From Actinomyces sp. Marseille-P3109 (GTDB taxonomy: Bacteria > Actinomycetota > Actinomycetes > Actinomycetales > Actinomycetaceae): DNA of 64,000 nucleotides. Positions 40,742 through 49,608 of the stretch are shown one piece after another. Made by a program: the position numbers and the translations under genes. Within the stretch, counting starts at the first letter, position 1. Each line of letters opens with the position of its first letter. The notes under the pieces are model-generated. The model was not told where the DNA came from. It made no database searches and was given only the letters and a program-made list of their open reading frames with translations. The DNA lies in the NCBI RefSeq assembly GCF_900323545.1, contig NZ_OOHN01000008.1, positions 1,727,144-1,791,143 on the forward strand. The letters are read 5' to 3'.

Positions 40742-42184
40742 ATGACGCAGATGATTCCCCTGGAGGACTACGTCACCCAGGTGCTTGAGCCCCTCTCCCC
40801 CCTGGAGGGCGGTCGGCTGGCGCTGGGGCAGGCGCACGGCCGGGTGCTGGCCGAGGACGTGACCGCGGCCGTGCCGGTGCCGCCGTGGACGAACTCGGCG
40901 ATGGACGGTTACGCCGTGCGCGCCGAGGACACGACCGCGGCCTCACCGCAGTCGCCCGTGGTACTGCCGGTGACGGGGGATGTTCCGGCCGGAGCCGCCC
41001 CGCAGCCCCTGGCTGCGGGAACCGCCCAGCGGATCATGACCGGGGCGATGCTGCCGGAGGGCGCTGATGCAGTGGTCAAGGTGGAGGACACCGATCAGGC
41101 ACCCGGCCCCCACCCGCTGCCGGAGCGCGTCGAGCTCCACGCCGAGGCCCGGCCGGGGCTGAATGTGCGCCACGCCGGGGAGGACGTGCGCGCAGGCGAT
41201 CCGGTCATGGCAGCGGGCACGAGGCTGTCCGCTGCGGCCGTCTCCGCCCTGGCCTCCGTGGGACTCGGCTCCGTGCCGGTGACGGCGCGGGTGCGCGTGG
41301 CCGTGGTCTCAACCGGGGCCGAGCTGCGCGATGCCGGAGAAGTGCTCACCCCCGGCACGATCCCGGACTCCAACGGCCTGCTGCTGGCCGGGCTGGTGGC
41401 CGAGCACGGGGCGGACTGCGTGAGCGTGGCTCGCAGTGGCGACAGCGCCGAGGAGCTGGCCGCGGTACTGCGCCGGGCCGCGGCGGACGCCGATCTCATC
41501 GTCACCTCGGGTGGCGTGTCCGCGGGGGCCTTCGACCCGCTGACGATGCTGGCGCAGGCTCAGCGGGGAGAGGAGCCCCCGGTGCGCCTGGACTTCGTCA
41601 AGGTGGCCATGCAGCCGGGCAAGCCTCAGGGCCACGGCTGGGTGCGCGCCGACGACGGTCGGCGGGTCCCCATCATCTGCCTGCCGGGCAACCCGGTGAG
41701 TGTCCTGGTCTCCTTCACGACCATCGTGGCGCCCGCGCTGGCCCGACTGACCGGACTCAGCACCAGCCCGGATGCCGGACGAGACGGCGACCTGGCGGGA
41801 CGGCCCCGGCTGACGGCACGCGCGGCCGTGGCCTGGCGGACCCCGCCGAGCCGGCGTCAGCATGTGCCGGTGCGCTTCACCGAGCCTCCCGCCGACGCGG
41901 CAGGAGCCGACCCCGCAGGGCCCCTCGGGGACCAGACCGGGCAGGACGCGGGCCTGCCCTGGGTGACGCCCACCCACCGGCTCGGCTCGGGCTCACACCT
42001 GGTGGCCTCGCTGCCCGCCGCCCAGGCGCTGGCGGTCGTGGCCGCCGAGGTCGAGGCGGTCGACGTCGGCGACGCATTGCCCCTCATCCCACTCCCCCAC
42101 TCGTTCCCCTACCACCTCCAGGCGCGCGCGGATGCACCTCAGAGCTCGCGGACAGACCCTTCAGGGTCAGCCGTCAGGGCCTAG
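40742..42184 (+). CDS. moeA: Molybdopterin molybdenumtransferase
   Basis: Inserts molybdate into adenylated molybdopterin. From the ATG at 40742 (AAAGGA upstream) it has 480 residues. The N-terminal MoeA regions contain PPWTNSAMDGYAVRAED and MTGAMLPEGADAVVKVEDT. The MoCF-biosynthesis domain has the TSGGVSAG motif, and ICLPGNPVSVLVSF precedes a C-terminal domain IV. A stretch of about 45 residues in the C-terminal part is Pro/Ala-rich and longer than usual. Longer frames upstream of 40742 overlap moaE and are rejected. Confidence 0.94.
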   Translation: MTQMIPLEDYVTQVLEPLSPLEGGRLALGQAHGRVLAEDVTAAVPVPPWTNSAMDGYAVRAEDTTAASPQSPVVLPVTGDVPAGAAPQPLAAGTAQRIMTGAMLPEGADAVVKVEDTDQAPGPHPLPERVELHAEARPGLNVRHAGEDVRAGDPVMAAGTRLSAAAVSALASVGLGSVPVTARVRVAVVSTGAELRDAGEVLTPGTIPDSNGLLLAGLVAEHGADCVSVARSGDSAEELAAVLRRAAADADLIVTSGGVSAGAFDPLTMLAQAQRGEEPPVRLDFVKVAMQPGKPQGHGWVRADDGRRVPIICLPGNPVSVLVSFTTIVAPALARLTGLSTSPDAGRDGDLAGRPRLTARAAVAWRTPPSRRQHVPVRFTEPPADAAGADPAGPLGDQTGQDAGLPWVTPTHRLGSGSHLVASLPAAQALAVVAAEVEAVDVGDALPLIPLPHSFPYHLQARADAPQSSRTDPSGSAVRA

Positions 42185-42230
42185 GGTGCGTCCACGACGA
42201 GTGCCCGCAACCCAGTGAAGGAGCCGCCTC

Positions 42231-42725
42231 ATGGATCCCCGCCCCGAGATCACCCTCACCCACCTCGATGAGGCGGGCGCCGCCTACATGGTGGACGTCA
42301 CCGCCAAGACCCCGACTGTGCGCGAGGCCCGCGCCAGCGCCTTCGTGGCCTGCTCGGAGGCGATCGTGACCGCCCTGCGCGAGGGCGCGGTCCCCAAGGG
42401 GGATGTCCTCGCCGTGGCCCGCGTGGCCGGGATCGCGGCGACGAAGAAGGTCCCGGAGCTCCTCCCGCTGGCGCACGTCATCGGCGTGCACGGGGCGCGC
42501 GTGGACCTGGAGATCGTCGACGGCGGCGTGCGCATCGAGACCACCGTGCGCACGGCCGACCGCACGGGGGTGGAGATGGAGGCCCTCACCGCCGCCACCG
42601 TGGCGGGCCTGGCGATCGTCGACATGGTCAAGGGCGTGGACCGGGGCGTCGAGCTGCGCGAGGCCAAGGTGGTGGCCAAGTCCGGCGGCCGCTCCGGAGA
42701 CTGGGTACGCGGTGACAGCGCCTGA
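42231..42725 (+). CDS. moaC: Cyclic pyranopterin monophosphate synthase
   Basis: Acts after MoaA to form cyclic pyranopterin monophosphate. The protein is 164 residues. The ATG at 42231 has GAAGGAG upstream. Conserved stretches are AAYMVDVTAKTPTVREA, KGDVLAVARVAGIAATKKVPELLPLAH, TGVEMEALTAATVAGLAI and DMVKGVDRG. The usual PLCHPL reads PLAHVI, a variant that keeps the His. It overlaps or abuts mobA. Confidence 0.93.
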   Translation: MDPRPEITLTHLDEAGAAYMVDVTAKTPTVREARASAFVACSEAIVTALREGAVPKGDVLAVARVAGIAATKKVPELLPLAHVIGVHGARVDLEIVDGGVRIETTVRTADRTGVEMEALTAATVAGLAIVDMVKGVDRGVELREAKVVAKSGGRSGDWVRGDSA

Positions 42726-42744
42726 CCCGACGGAAGACCGCGTC

Positions 42745-43404
42745 GTGAGCGCCGACGCCGCTGCAGACGCGCCCGGCGGCCCTGACATATCAGGCTCGAT
42801 CGACGTCGTCGTGCTGGCCGGCGGGACCGGTAGGCGGTTGGACGGGGCCACCAAGCCCGACGTCGTCGCCCGCGGAGCGCGTCTGCTCGACCACGTCCTC
42901 TCCGGTCTGGAACAGCTGCGGGGCCAGGGCCTTCCACTCGGGCACGTGTGCGTCGTCGCCCCCGCGCAGGTGGCGCTTCCCGGAGGCGTCCTGCGAGCGC
43001 TGGAGGACCCGCCGCTGGGCGGGCCGGTCGCCGGCATCGCGGCCGGACTGGCGCGCCTGGGCCGGTGCGGACCCGCCGCCGGGCTGATCGGAGTCCTCAC
43101 CTGCGACGCGCCGACCTCCTGGCGGGCGCTACCGGCCCTCATCGAGGCGCTGTACGACGGCGATCCGGGAGCCGACGGCGTCTGCGCCCGCGACGGCGAC
43201 CACGTCCAGTACCTGCTGGGCCTCTACCGGCGAGCGGTGCTGGCCGCGGCCGTCGCCCCGGGCGGTGCTCCTCTGCGCGACGTGGCCGTGCGCCGGGTCC
43301 TCGGGAGGCTCCGAGTCTCCGCCATCACCCTCCCCCACGGGATCGTGAGGGACCTGGACACCTGGGACGAGGTCCGCGCCTGGGACTGCGGCCTCTGCGA
43401 GTGA
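42745..43404 (+). CDS. mobA: Molybdenum cofactor guanylyltransferase-like protein (MobA type)
   Basis: Nucleotidyltransferase predicted to attach GMP to molybdopterin, making the bis-MGD cofactor that NarG needs. The protein is 219 residues. The nucleotide-binding motif is LAGGTGRRLDGATKPDVVA, followed by PPLGGPVAGIAAGL and VLTCDAPTSW. The GTG at 42745 has GGAAG upstream; GTG 42712 inside moaC is an alternative. The sequence is divergent from textbook MobA, so the name rests partly on context. Confidence 0.8.
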   Translation: MSADAAADAPGGPDISGSIDVVVLAGGTGRRLDGATKPDVVARGARLLDHVLSGLEQLRGQGLPLGHVCVVAPAQVALPGGVLRALEDPPLGGPVAGIAAGLARLGRCGPAAGLIGVLTCDAPTSWRALPALIEALYDGDPGADGVCARDGDHVQYLLGLYRRAVLAAAVAPGGAPLRDVAVRRVLGRLRVSAITLPHGIVRDLDTWDEVRAWDCGLCE

Positions 43405-43427
43405 CGATCCCGCTCGGACCGAGGCTC

Positions 43428-43961
43428 TCAGTGGTCGCCGCCGCCGAGCTGCTCGAGGACGTGGGGCACGAGGGGGCCGATGACGGCGACGGTGTCCTTG
43501 ACCCCGCCGCGCGAGCCGGGGGCGTTGACGACCAGGGCGCCGGCGTCGCCGCGGGAGGTCACCCCCACCAGGCCGCGTGACAGACCTGCCAGCGGGGTCT
43601 TGCTCAGGCCGTAGGCACGGATCTGGGCCTCAAGTCCTTCCATGCGAGTGTCAAGCAGCGGGGCCGTGGCCTCCGGCGTGAGGTCACGCGGCGTGACCCC
43701 GGTTCCGCCGGTGGTCAGGACGACCCGGGCTCCGGCGGCCACCGCCCGCGAGATCGCCTCGCGCACGGGCTCGACGCCGTCGGGCACGAGGTCCACCTCG
43801 TCGACGATGACGTCGTACTCGGCCAGGAGGCGTTGAGCCAACGGACCGGAGAGGTCCTCGCGCTCTCCGCTGACGCACCGGTCAGAGACGGTGATGACGG
43901 CACCCTTGACGGGCTCGGGGAGGGGCACCAAGCCCTTCTGGACGATCGAGGTCTCACTCAT
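43428..43961 (-). CDS. mogA: Molybdopterin adenylyltransferase (MogA/MoaB family)
   Basis: Adenylates molybdopterin before MoeA inserts molybdenum. The protein is 177 residues of a single MoCF-biosynthesis domain: AVITVSDRCVSGEREDLSG, VVLTTGGTGVTPRDLTPEAT and VVNAPGSRGGVKD. The ATG at 43961 is chosen; a longer frame upstream is not conserved. It is convergent with mobA, 23 bases apart. MogA and MoaB cannot be separated by sequence alone. Confidence 0.9.
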   Translation of the reverse strand: MSETSIVQKGLVPLPEPVKGAVITVSDRCVSGEREDLSGPLAQRLLAEYDVIVDEVDLVPDGVEPVREAISRAVAAGARVVLTTGGTGVTPRDLTPEATAPLLDTRMEGLEAQIRAYGLSKTPLAGLSRGLVGVTSRGDAGALVVNAPGSRGGVKDTVAVIGPLVPHVLEQLGGGDH

Positions 43962-44058
43962 GGGGCCACCGTAGTCCGTGCACGCCCCGCTCAGGCCCCT
44001 CCGTCTTCCGCCTGGTGCCTCGGGGTGGGGCGCCAGGCACCCTCCGACAGGCAACCTC

Positions 44059-44086
44059 AATTAGGTAACTAACATTTAATCTAATT
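44059..44086. promoter_or_regulatory. AT-rich inverted repeat upstream of narK
   Basis: AATTAG (44059-44064) and CTAATT (44081-44086) form an inverted repeat 16 bases apart. TTAG-GTAA-CTAA (44061-44072) is a second, nested one. It is the only AT-rich segment in the 326-base gap 43962-44287, and lies about 200 bases before narK. It suits an operator or promoter for the nitrate genes. I see no good FNR box and no gene in this gap. Confidence 0.45.
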
Positions 44087-44287
44087 CACCGCCCCCTTCC
44101 ACCTTCGAGACGTCGGTTTCGCCTCGTGTTGCTCGGACATTCGTCCCTTGCGTGAGGGTCCAGGCCAAGGTCATGCATCATTAGGGGCGGTGCGAGCCCG
44201 CGCGCTTCCACCGACATCCTCAAGACAGTCTCAGGTCCAAGGCGCTGTCGCCCAGCAGACCGAGCCCCACATCACAGCAGGAGCCCT

Positions 44288-45616
44288 ATGCCCACGCTCG
44301 ACACCTCCGGTCGCGTCCTCACAGGGTGGAACCCCGAGGAGCCGGAGAACTGGTCCGCGAAGATCGCCTGGACCACTCTGGCAATCACCACCTTCTCCCT
44401 CATGCTCGGCTTCACCGTCTGGTTCCTGCCCAGCGCAGTCGCTCCCAGGCTCAACGACGTCGGCTTCCACCTGACCAAGAACCAGATCTACTGGATCACC
44501 TCCATGCCGGGTCTGTCCTGCGCCGCGCTGCGCCTGGTCTACATGTTCCTGCCCGCCACCATCGGCGCCCGCAAGATGATCGGCTGGTCCTCCCTGCTGT
44601 ACATCCTGCCGATGCTCGGCTGGTTCTTCGCGGTGCAGAACCATGACACCTCCTTCGGTGTCCTGCTCGCGCTGTCCTTCGCCTGCGGTATCGGGGCCGC
44701 CACCTTCTCCGGCTACATGCCCTCGACCGGCTTCTACTTCCCCAAGCGCCTGGCCGGCACCGCCCTGGGCCTGCAGGGAGGTCTGGGCAACATGGGCATG
44801 AGCGTCATCCAGCTCGCCGCCCCCTTCCTCATGAGCATCAGCCTGTTCGGACTGACCTGGGTCGCCCCCCACCACGAGGGCGCCCCCATGGTCGTCAACG
44901 CCACCGTCTTCTTCCTGCCCTGGTCCCTCATCGCGGCCTTCCTGACCTTCCGCTACATCAAGGACGTCCCGCTCAAGGCCAACATCAAGGAGCAGATGGA
45001 CATCTTCGGCAACCTCGACACCTGGCTCATGACAGTCCTGTACATCATGACCTTCGGCGTCTTCTCCGGGTTCGCCGCCCAGACCGCCAACATCATCAAC
45101 AACAACTACGGCGCCGCCTCCGACCTGGCCAAGCAGTTCGCCGCCTCCGACCTGCCCCAGGGCGCCTCCTACGCCTTCATCGGCACCCTCATCGGCTCCT
45201 TCCTGCGCTTCGCGTGGGGGCCCCTGTGCGACCGCTTCGGCGGTGCGATCTGGACCTTCGTCTCCGCGATCGGCATGGCCATTACGATGGCCTGGTGCGG
45301 CTACCTGGTGGCCGGCGCGGACGACCCGGCCGACTTCACCATCTTCATGGTGGCCCTGCTGGCCATGTTCTTCTTCGCCGGCGTCGGTAACGCCTCGACC
45401 TTCAAGCAGATGCCGATGATCATGCCCAAGCGCCAGGCCGGCGGCGCTATCGGCTTCACCGCCGCGGTCGCCTCGCTCGGCCCCTTCCTCGTGGGGATTG
45501 CGCTCACCCTCATGCCCACCCACGTCTTCTTCTACGGCTGCGCCGTCTTCTGCGTCGTGTGCGCCGTCATCTGCTGGATCCGCTACGCCAAGCCGGGCGC
45601 CAAGCGTCCGGGCTGA
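44288..45616 (+). CDS. narK: Nitrate/nitrite transporter NarK
   Basis: MFS transporter of the nitrate-nitrite porter family, importing nitrate and/or exporting nitrite. It has 442 residues and about twelve membrane segments. The family signature region GLQGGLGNMGMSVIQLAAP and the ATFSGYMPSTGFYFPKRLAGTA segment are clear. The ATG at 44288 follows AGGAG. A large loop of about 60 residues separates the two halves. It leads into narGHJI, after a hairpin. Confidence 0.95.
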   Translation: MPTLDTSGRVLTGWNPEEPENWSAKIAWTTLAITTFSLMLGFTVWFLPSAVAPRLNDVGFHLTKNQIYWITSMPGLSCAALRLVYMFLPATIGARKMIGWSSLLYILPMLGWFFAVQNHDTSFGVLLALSFACGIGAATFSGYMPSTGFYFPKRLAGTALGLQGGLGNMGMSVIQLAAPFLMSISLFGLTWVAPHHEGAPMVVNATVFFLPWSLIAAFLTFRYIKDVPLKANIKEQMDIFGNLDTWLMTVLYIMTFGVFSGFAAQTANIINNNYGAASDLAKQFAASDLPQGASYAFIGTLIGSFLRFAWGPLCDRFGGAIWTFVSAIGMAITMAWCGYLVAGADDPADFTIFMVALLAMFFFAGVGNASTFKQMPMIMPKRQAGGAIGFTAAVASLGPFLVGIALTLMPTHVFFYGCAVFCVVCAVICWIRYAKPGAKRPG

Positions 45617-45684
45617 TCCGGCATCCGGCGTCGGCCGGGCCCTCCCCGCCGAGCCAACCGCCCACAACCGACTGACCAGCCCGA

Positions 45685-45718
45685 CGGCGACGCTGCTGAG
45701 ATCTCAGCAGCGTCGCCG
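45685..45718 (+). terminator. 34-base perfect palindromic hairpin between narK and narG
   Basis: Arms of 17 bases (45685-45701 and 45702-45718) are fully complementary, so the stem would close on a minimal loop around GATC. It lies 68 bases past narK and 113 bases before narG. It may end narK transcripts partly, or stabilise transcript ends inside the operon. No T tract follows. Confidence 0.65.
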
Positions 45719-45831
45719 GGCCAGCCAGAAGTACACAGCGACCGCCCCGTCCTCACCGGCCCCGGGCCACGCAGACCAATCTCCGCCCAACCACCAGCAA
45801 CCCGCCAACTTCACGGACCAAAGGACCATTG

Positions 45832-48800
45832 ATGAGCATCACCGGCTCCCAGCCCACCGGCCCCGGGATCGTCCCCGGGCCCGATCAACAGGTCGAGAAC
45901 GCTCCCGGACTGCTCACGCTGGGCTCGTACCTGCGCCGGGGACAGGCCTCCGCCGACGCCCGCCGCCTGTTCCTGACCGGCGGGCGCGAGTCGGACACCT
46001 TCTACCGGCACCGCTGGAGCCACGACAAGATGGTTCACTCCACCCACGGGGTCAACTGCACCGGCTCGTGCGCCTGGGAGGTTTACGTCTCCGACGGCAT
46101 CATCACCTGGGAGAAGCAGATCACCGACTACCCCACCACGGGGCCGGACATGCCCGAGTACGAGCCCCGCGGCTGCCCGCGCGGCGCGGCCTTCTCCTGG
46201 TACACCTACTCCCCCACGCGCATCCGCTACCCCTACGTGCGCTCGGTGCTGCTGGACGCCTTCCGCGCTGCGAAGTCCGCCAACGACGGCGACCCAGTGG
46301 CCGCCTGGGCGCAGGTCACCGGTGACCCCGCCACCGCCAAGGCCTACAAGTCGGCCCGTGGCAAGGGCGGCATGGTGCGCGTGGGCTGGGACGAGGCCAT
46401 GGAGATCGTCGCGGCCGCCTACATCCACACCATCCGCGCCTGGGGCCCGGACCGGATCGCCGGCTTCACCGTCATCCCGGCCATGTCCCAGGTCTCCTAC
46501 GGCTCCGGTGCCCGCTTCCACGAGCTCATCGGTGGCACGATGCTCTCCTTCTACGACTGGTACGCCGACCTGCCCCCGGCCTCACCGCAGGTCTTCGGCG
46601 ACCAGACCGACGTCCCCGAGGCCGGTGACTGGTACAACTCCCAGTACCTCATGATGTGGGGCTCCAACCTGCCGCTGACCCGCACCCCGGACGCCCACTT
46701 CATGACCGAGGCCCGCTACCACGGGCAGAAGGTCGTGGCCGTCTCCCCCGACTACGCCGACAACACCAAGTTCGCCGACCAGTGGCTGCGCGTGGCCCCC
46801 GGCACCGACGGCGCCCTGGCCCAGGCCATGGGGCACGTCATCCTGAGCGAGTTCCACGTCAAGCGCCAGGAGCCCTTCTTCCTGGACTACATGCGCCGCC
46901 ACACCGACTCCCCCTTCCTCATCGGCCTGGAGCCCTCACCCGACGGCACCGGCTACGTGCCCGGCCGCTTCGTGACGGCCTCCGACGTCGACGGCGTCGC
47001 CGCCGGAGCCCCGAAGAACGAGTTCCGCCCCCTCGTGTGGGACCGCCGGCGCGGCCCGGCCGACCCCGGCGGCACCCTGGCCGACCGCTTCACCCCCGAG
47101 GGCGAGGGCAAGTGGAACCTCCTCATGGAGGGCGTCGACCCGGTCATGAGCATCCTGGACCTGCACGGCGAGGGCCCCCAGGTTCAGGCCGCCGAGGTCC
47201 TCCTGCCCCGCTTCGACCTGCCCGGTTCGTCCACCCCCGAGGGCTCTGTGGGCGGCGGCGTCGTGCGCCGCGGTGTGCCGGTCACCCGTATCGGGGACCG
47301 CCTGGTCACCACCGTCTACGACCTGCTCCTGGCCCAGTACGCCGTCGAGCGCCCCTCGATGCCCGGCCAGTGGCCGGCGGACTACCAGGACGCCACCGTC
47401 CCGGGCACGCCCGCCTGGGCCAGCGAGATCACCGGTGTGCCGGGCCCGGCCATCATCCGGGTGGCGCGCGACTTCGCCCTCAACGCCGTGGAGTCCGGAG
47501 GCCGTTCCCAGATCGTCATGGGCGCGGGCATCAACCACTACTACCACGCCGACCAGATCTACCGGACGATCCTGGCGCTGACCTCCATGTGCGCCACCCA
47601 GGGCGTCAACGGCGGCGGCTGGGCCCACTACGTGGGTCAGGAGAAGGTCCGCCCGATCAGTGGCTTCCAGCAGTACGCCTTCGCCCTGGACTGGCACCGC
47701 CCGGCCCGGCAGATGATCGCCACGGGCTTCTGGTACATCACCACCGACCAGTGGCGCTACGACACCACCTCCGCGGAGCGCCTGGCCTCCCCGCTCGGGC
47801 CCGGGACCCTGGCGGGCAAGACGGCGACCGACACGATGGTCGAGGCCATGAAGCGCGGGTGGACACCGTCCTACCCGACCTTCAACCGCAGTCCGCTGCT
47901 CCTGGGCCAGCAGGCCGCCGAGGCGGGCATGGACCCCAAGGACTACGTCGTCGAGCAGCTGCGCTCCGGCGAGCTGCGCTTCGCCTGCGAGGACCCCGAC
48001 GCCCCCGAGAACTTCCCGCGCATCCTGTGCTCGTGGCGCACGAACCTGCTGGGCAGCTCGGCCAAGGGCACGGAGTTCTTCCTGCGCCACATGGTGGGCG
48101 CGGACAACGACGTCAACGCCGTCGAGACCCCGCCCGAGCAGCGGCCGGCCTCGGTGACGTGGCGCGATGAGGCCCCCGTCGGCAAGCTCGACCTCATGTG
48201 GACCGCGGACTTCCGCAACACCTCCACCACCCTGCACTCCGACGTCGTCCTGCCCGCGGCCACCTGGTACGAGAAGCACGACATCTCCTCGACCGACATG
48301 CACCCCTTCGTGCACTCCTTCAATGCAGCGATCGACCCGCCGTGGGAGGCGCGCACCGACTTCCAGGTCTTCCAGACCCTGGCCGGGCTCATCTCCGCCT
48401 GGGCGCCGCGCTACCTGGGCACCCAGACCGACGTCGTCGCCGCGCCCCTCAACCACGACACCCCCGACGCCCTGACGATGGCCCACGGCGACGTCTCGGC
48501 CCTGCCCCAGGAGTGGGTGCCGGGGGTGACGATGCCCAAGCTCGTTCCCACCAAGCGCGACTACACCCAGATCCGGGCCAAGTTCGACGCCCTGGGTCCC
48601 CTGGCCGAGAAGCTGGGGCTGCCCTGCAAGGGCATCATGCTCAAGCCCGGGCCTGAGGTGGAGCGCCTGGCCCGCAACCACGGGGTCTCCACCGACGGCG
48701 AGGCCGCCGGCCGGCCGCTGCTCGACACCGACATCCGTGCCGCTGACGCGATCTTGACGCTGTCGGGCACCACCAACGGGCGCATCTCCACCGAGGGCTG

Positions 48801-49608
48801 GGACACGCTGTCCAAGCGCACCGGCACCACGCTGGTCGAGCTCAGTGAGGAGGAGGCCGGCAAGCTCATCTCCTTCGCCGATACCCAGGTCAAGCCCCAG
48901 GGCGTCATCACCTCCCCGGAGTGGTCCGGCTCCGAGCACGGCGGACGGCGCTACTCGGCCTTCGTGGTCAACGTCGAGCATGCCAAGCCCTGGCACACCC
49001 TGACCGGGCGCATGCACTACTACCTCGACCACGACTGGATGCGGGACATGGGCGAGTCCTTACCGGTCTTCCGTCCGCCCCTGGACTTCCACGCCCTGTA
49101 CGGGGAGGCCTCGCCGGGCGCGGTGTCCACGAGCCAGGCGGGCACGGCGGAGGTCGCGGTGCGCTACATCACCGCGCACAACAAGTGGGCGATCCACTCC
49201 CAGTACTTCGACAACCTGCACATGCTCACCCTGGGGCGCGGTGGCCAGACCATCTGGATGAGCCCCCAGGACGCGGACAAGATCGACGTCAAGGACAACG
49301 AGTGGGTCGAGGCCTATAACCGCAACGGCATCGTGGCGGCGCGGGCCATCGTCTCCCACCGCATTCCCGAGGGCATGGTCTTCATGCACCACGCCCAGGA
49401 GCGCACTATGAACACCCCGCTGACCGAGTCCAGCGGCAGGCGCGGCGGGACGCACAACTCGCTGACCCGGATCGTGCTCAAGCCCAGCCACTTCGCCGGC
49501 GGCTACGGGCAGCTGTCCTACGCCTTCAACTACATCGGCCCCACGGGCAACAACCGCGACGAGGTCACGCTCATCCGTCGCCGCAGCAACCAGGAGGTGA
49601 CGTTCTGA
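45832..49608 (+). CDS. narG: Respiratory nitrate reductase alpha subunit
   Basis: Catalytic Mo-bis-MGD subunit that reduces nitrate to nitrite. The ATG at 45832 has AAAGGA 6 bases upstream; the TTG at 45829 is rejected. Length is 1,258 residues. The FS0 cluster ligands H72, C76, C80 and C115 (HGVNCTGSC, RGCPRG) have the same spacing as H49, C53, C57 and C92 of E. coli NarG. TLHSDVVLPAATWYEKHD and the C-terminal TGRMHYYLDHDWM segment fit the family. No Tat signal is visible in the first residues, in keeping with a cytoplasm-facing enzyme. The stop overlaps narH as TGATG. Confidence 0.97.
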   Translation: MSITGSQPTGPGIVPGPDQQVENAPGLLTLGSYLRRGQASADARRLFLTGGRESDTFYRHRWSHDKMVHSTHGVNCTGSCAWEVYVSDGIITWEKQITDYPTTGPDMPEYEPRGCPRGAAFSWYTYSPTRIRYPYVRSVLLDAFRAAKSANDGDPVAAWAQVTGDPATAKAYKSARGKGGMVRVGWDEAMEIVAAAYIHTIRAWGPDRIAGFTVIPAMSQVSYGSGARFHELIGGTMLSFYDWYADLPPASPQVFGDQTDVPEAGDWYNSQYLMMWGSNLPLTRTPDAHFMTEARYHGQKVVAVSPDYADNTKFADQWLRVAPGTDGALAQAMGHVILSEFHVKRQEPFFLDYMRRHTDSPFLIGLEPSPDGTGYVPGRFVTASDVDGVAAGAPKNEFRPLVWDRRRGPADPGGTLADRFTPEGEGKWNLLMEGVDPVMSILDLHGEGPQVQAAEVLLPRFDLPGSSTPEGSVGGGVVRRGVPVTRIGDRLVTTVYDLLLAQYAVERPSMPGQWPADYQDATVPGTPAWASEITGVPGPAIIRVARDFALNAVESGGRSQIVMGAGINHYYHADQIYRTILALTSMCATQGVNGGGWAHYVGQEKVRPISGFQQYAFALDWHRPARQMIATGFWYITTDQWRYDTTSAERLASPLGPGTLAGKTATDTMVEAMKRGWTPSYPTFNRSPLLLGQQAAEAGMDPKDYVVEQLRSGELRFACEDPDAPENFPRILCSWRTNLLGSSAKGTEFFLRHMVGADNDVNAVETPPEQRPASVTWRDEAPVGKLDLMWTADFRNTSTTLHSDVVLPAATWYEKHDISSTDMHPFVHSFNAAIDPPWEARTDFQVFQTLAGLISAWAPRYLGTQTDVVAAPLNHDTPDALTMAHGDVSALPQEWVPGVTMPKLVPTKRDYTQIRAKFDALGPLAEKLGLPCKGIMLKPGPEVERLARNHGVSTDGEAAGRPLLDTDIRAADAILTLSGTTNGRISTEGWDTLSKRTGTTLVELSEEEAGKLISFADTQVKPQGVITSPEWSGSEHGGRRYSAFVVNVEHAKPWHTLTGRMHYYLDHDWMRDMGESLPVFRPPLDFHALYGEASPGAVSTSQAGTAEVAVRYITAHNKWAIHSQYFDNLHMLTLGRGGQTIWMSPQDADKIDVKDNEWVEAYNRNGIVAARAIVSHRIPEGMVFMHHAQERTMNTPLTESSGRRGGTHNSLTRIVLKPSHFAGGYGQLSYAFNYIGPTGNNRDEVTLIRRRSNQEVTF

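Noticed and set aside
43962..44287. FNR box (TTGAT-N4-ATCAA) before narK
   Set aside because: I found no sequence close to it; only the TTAG/CTAA-type inverted repeat is present.
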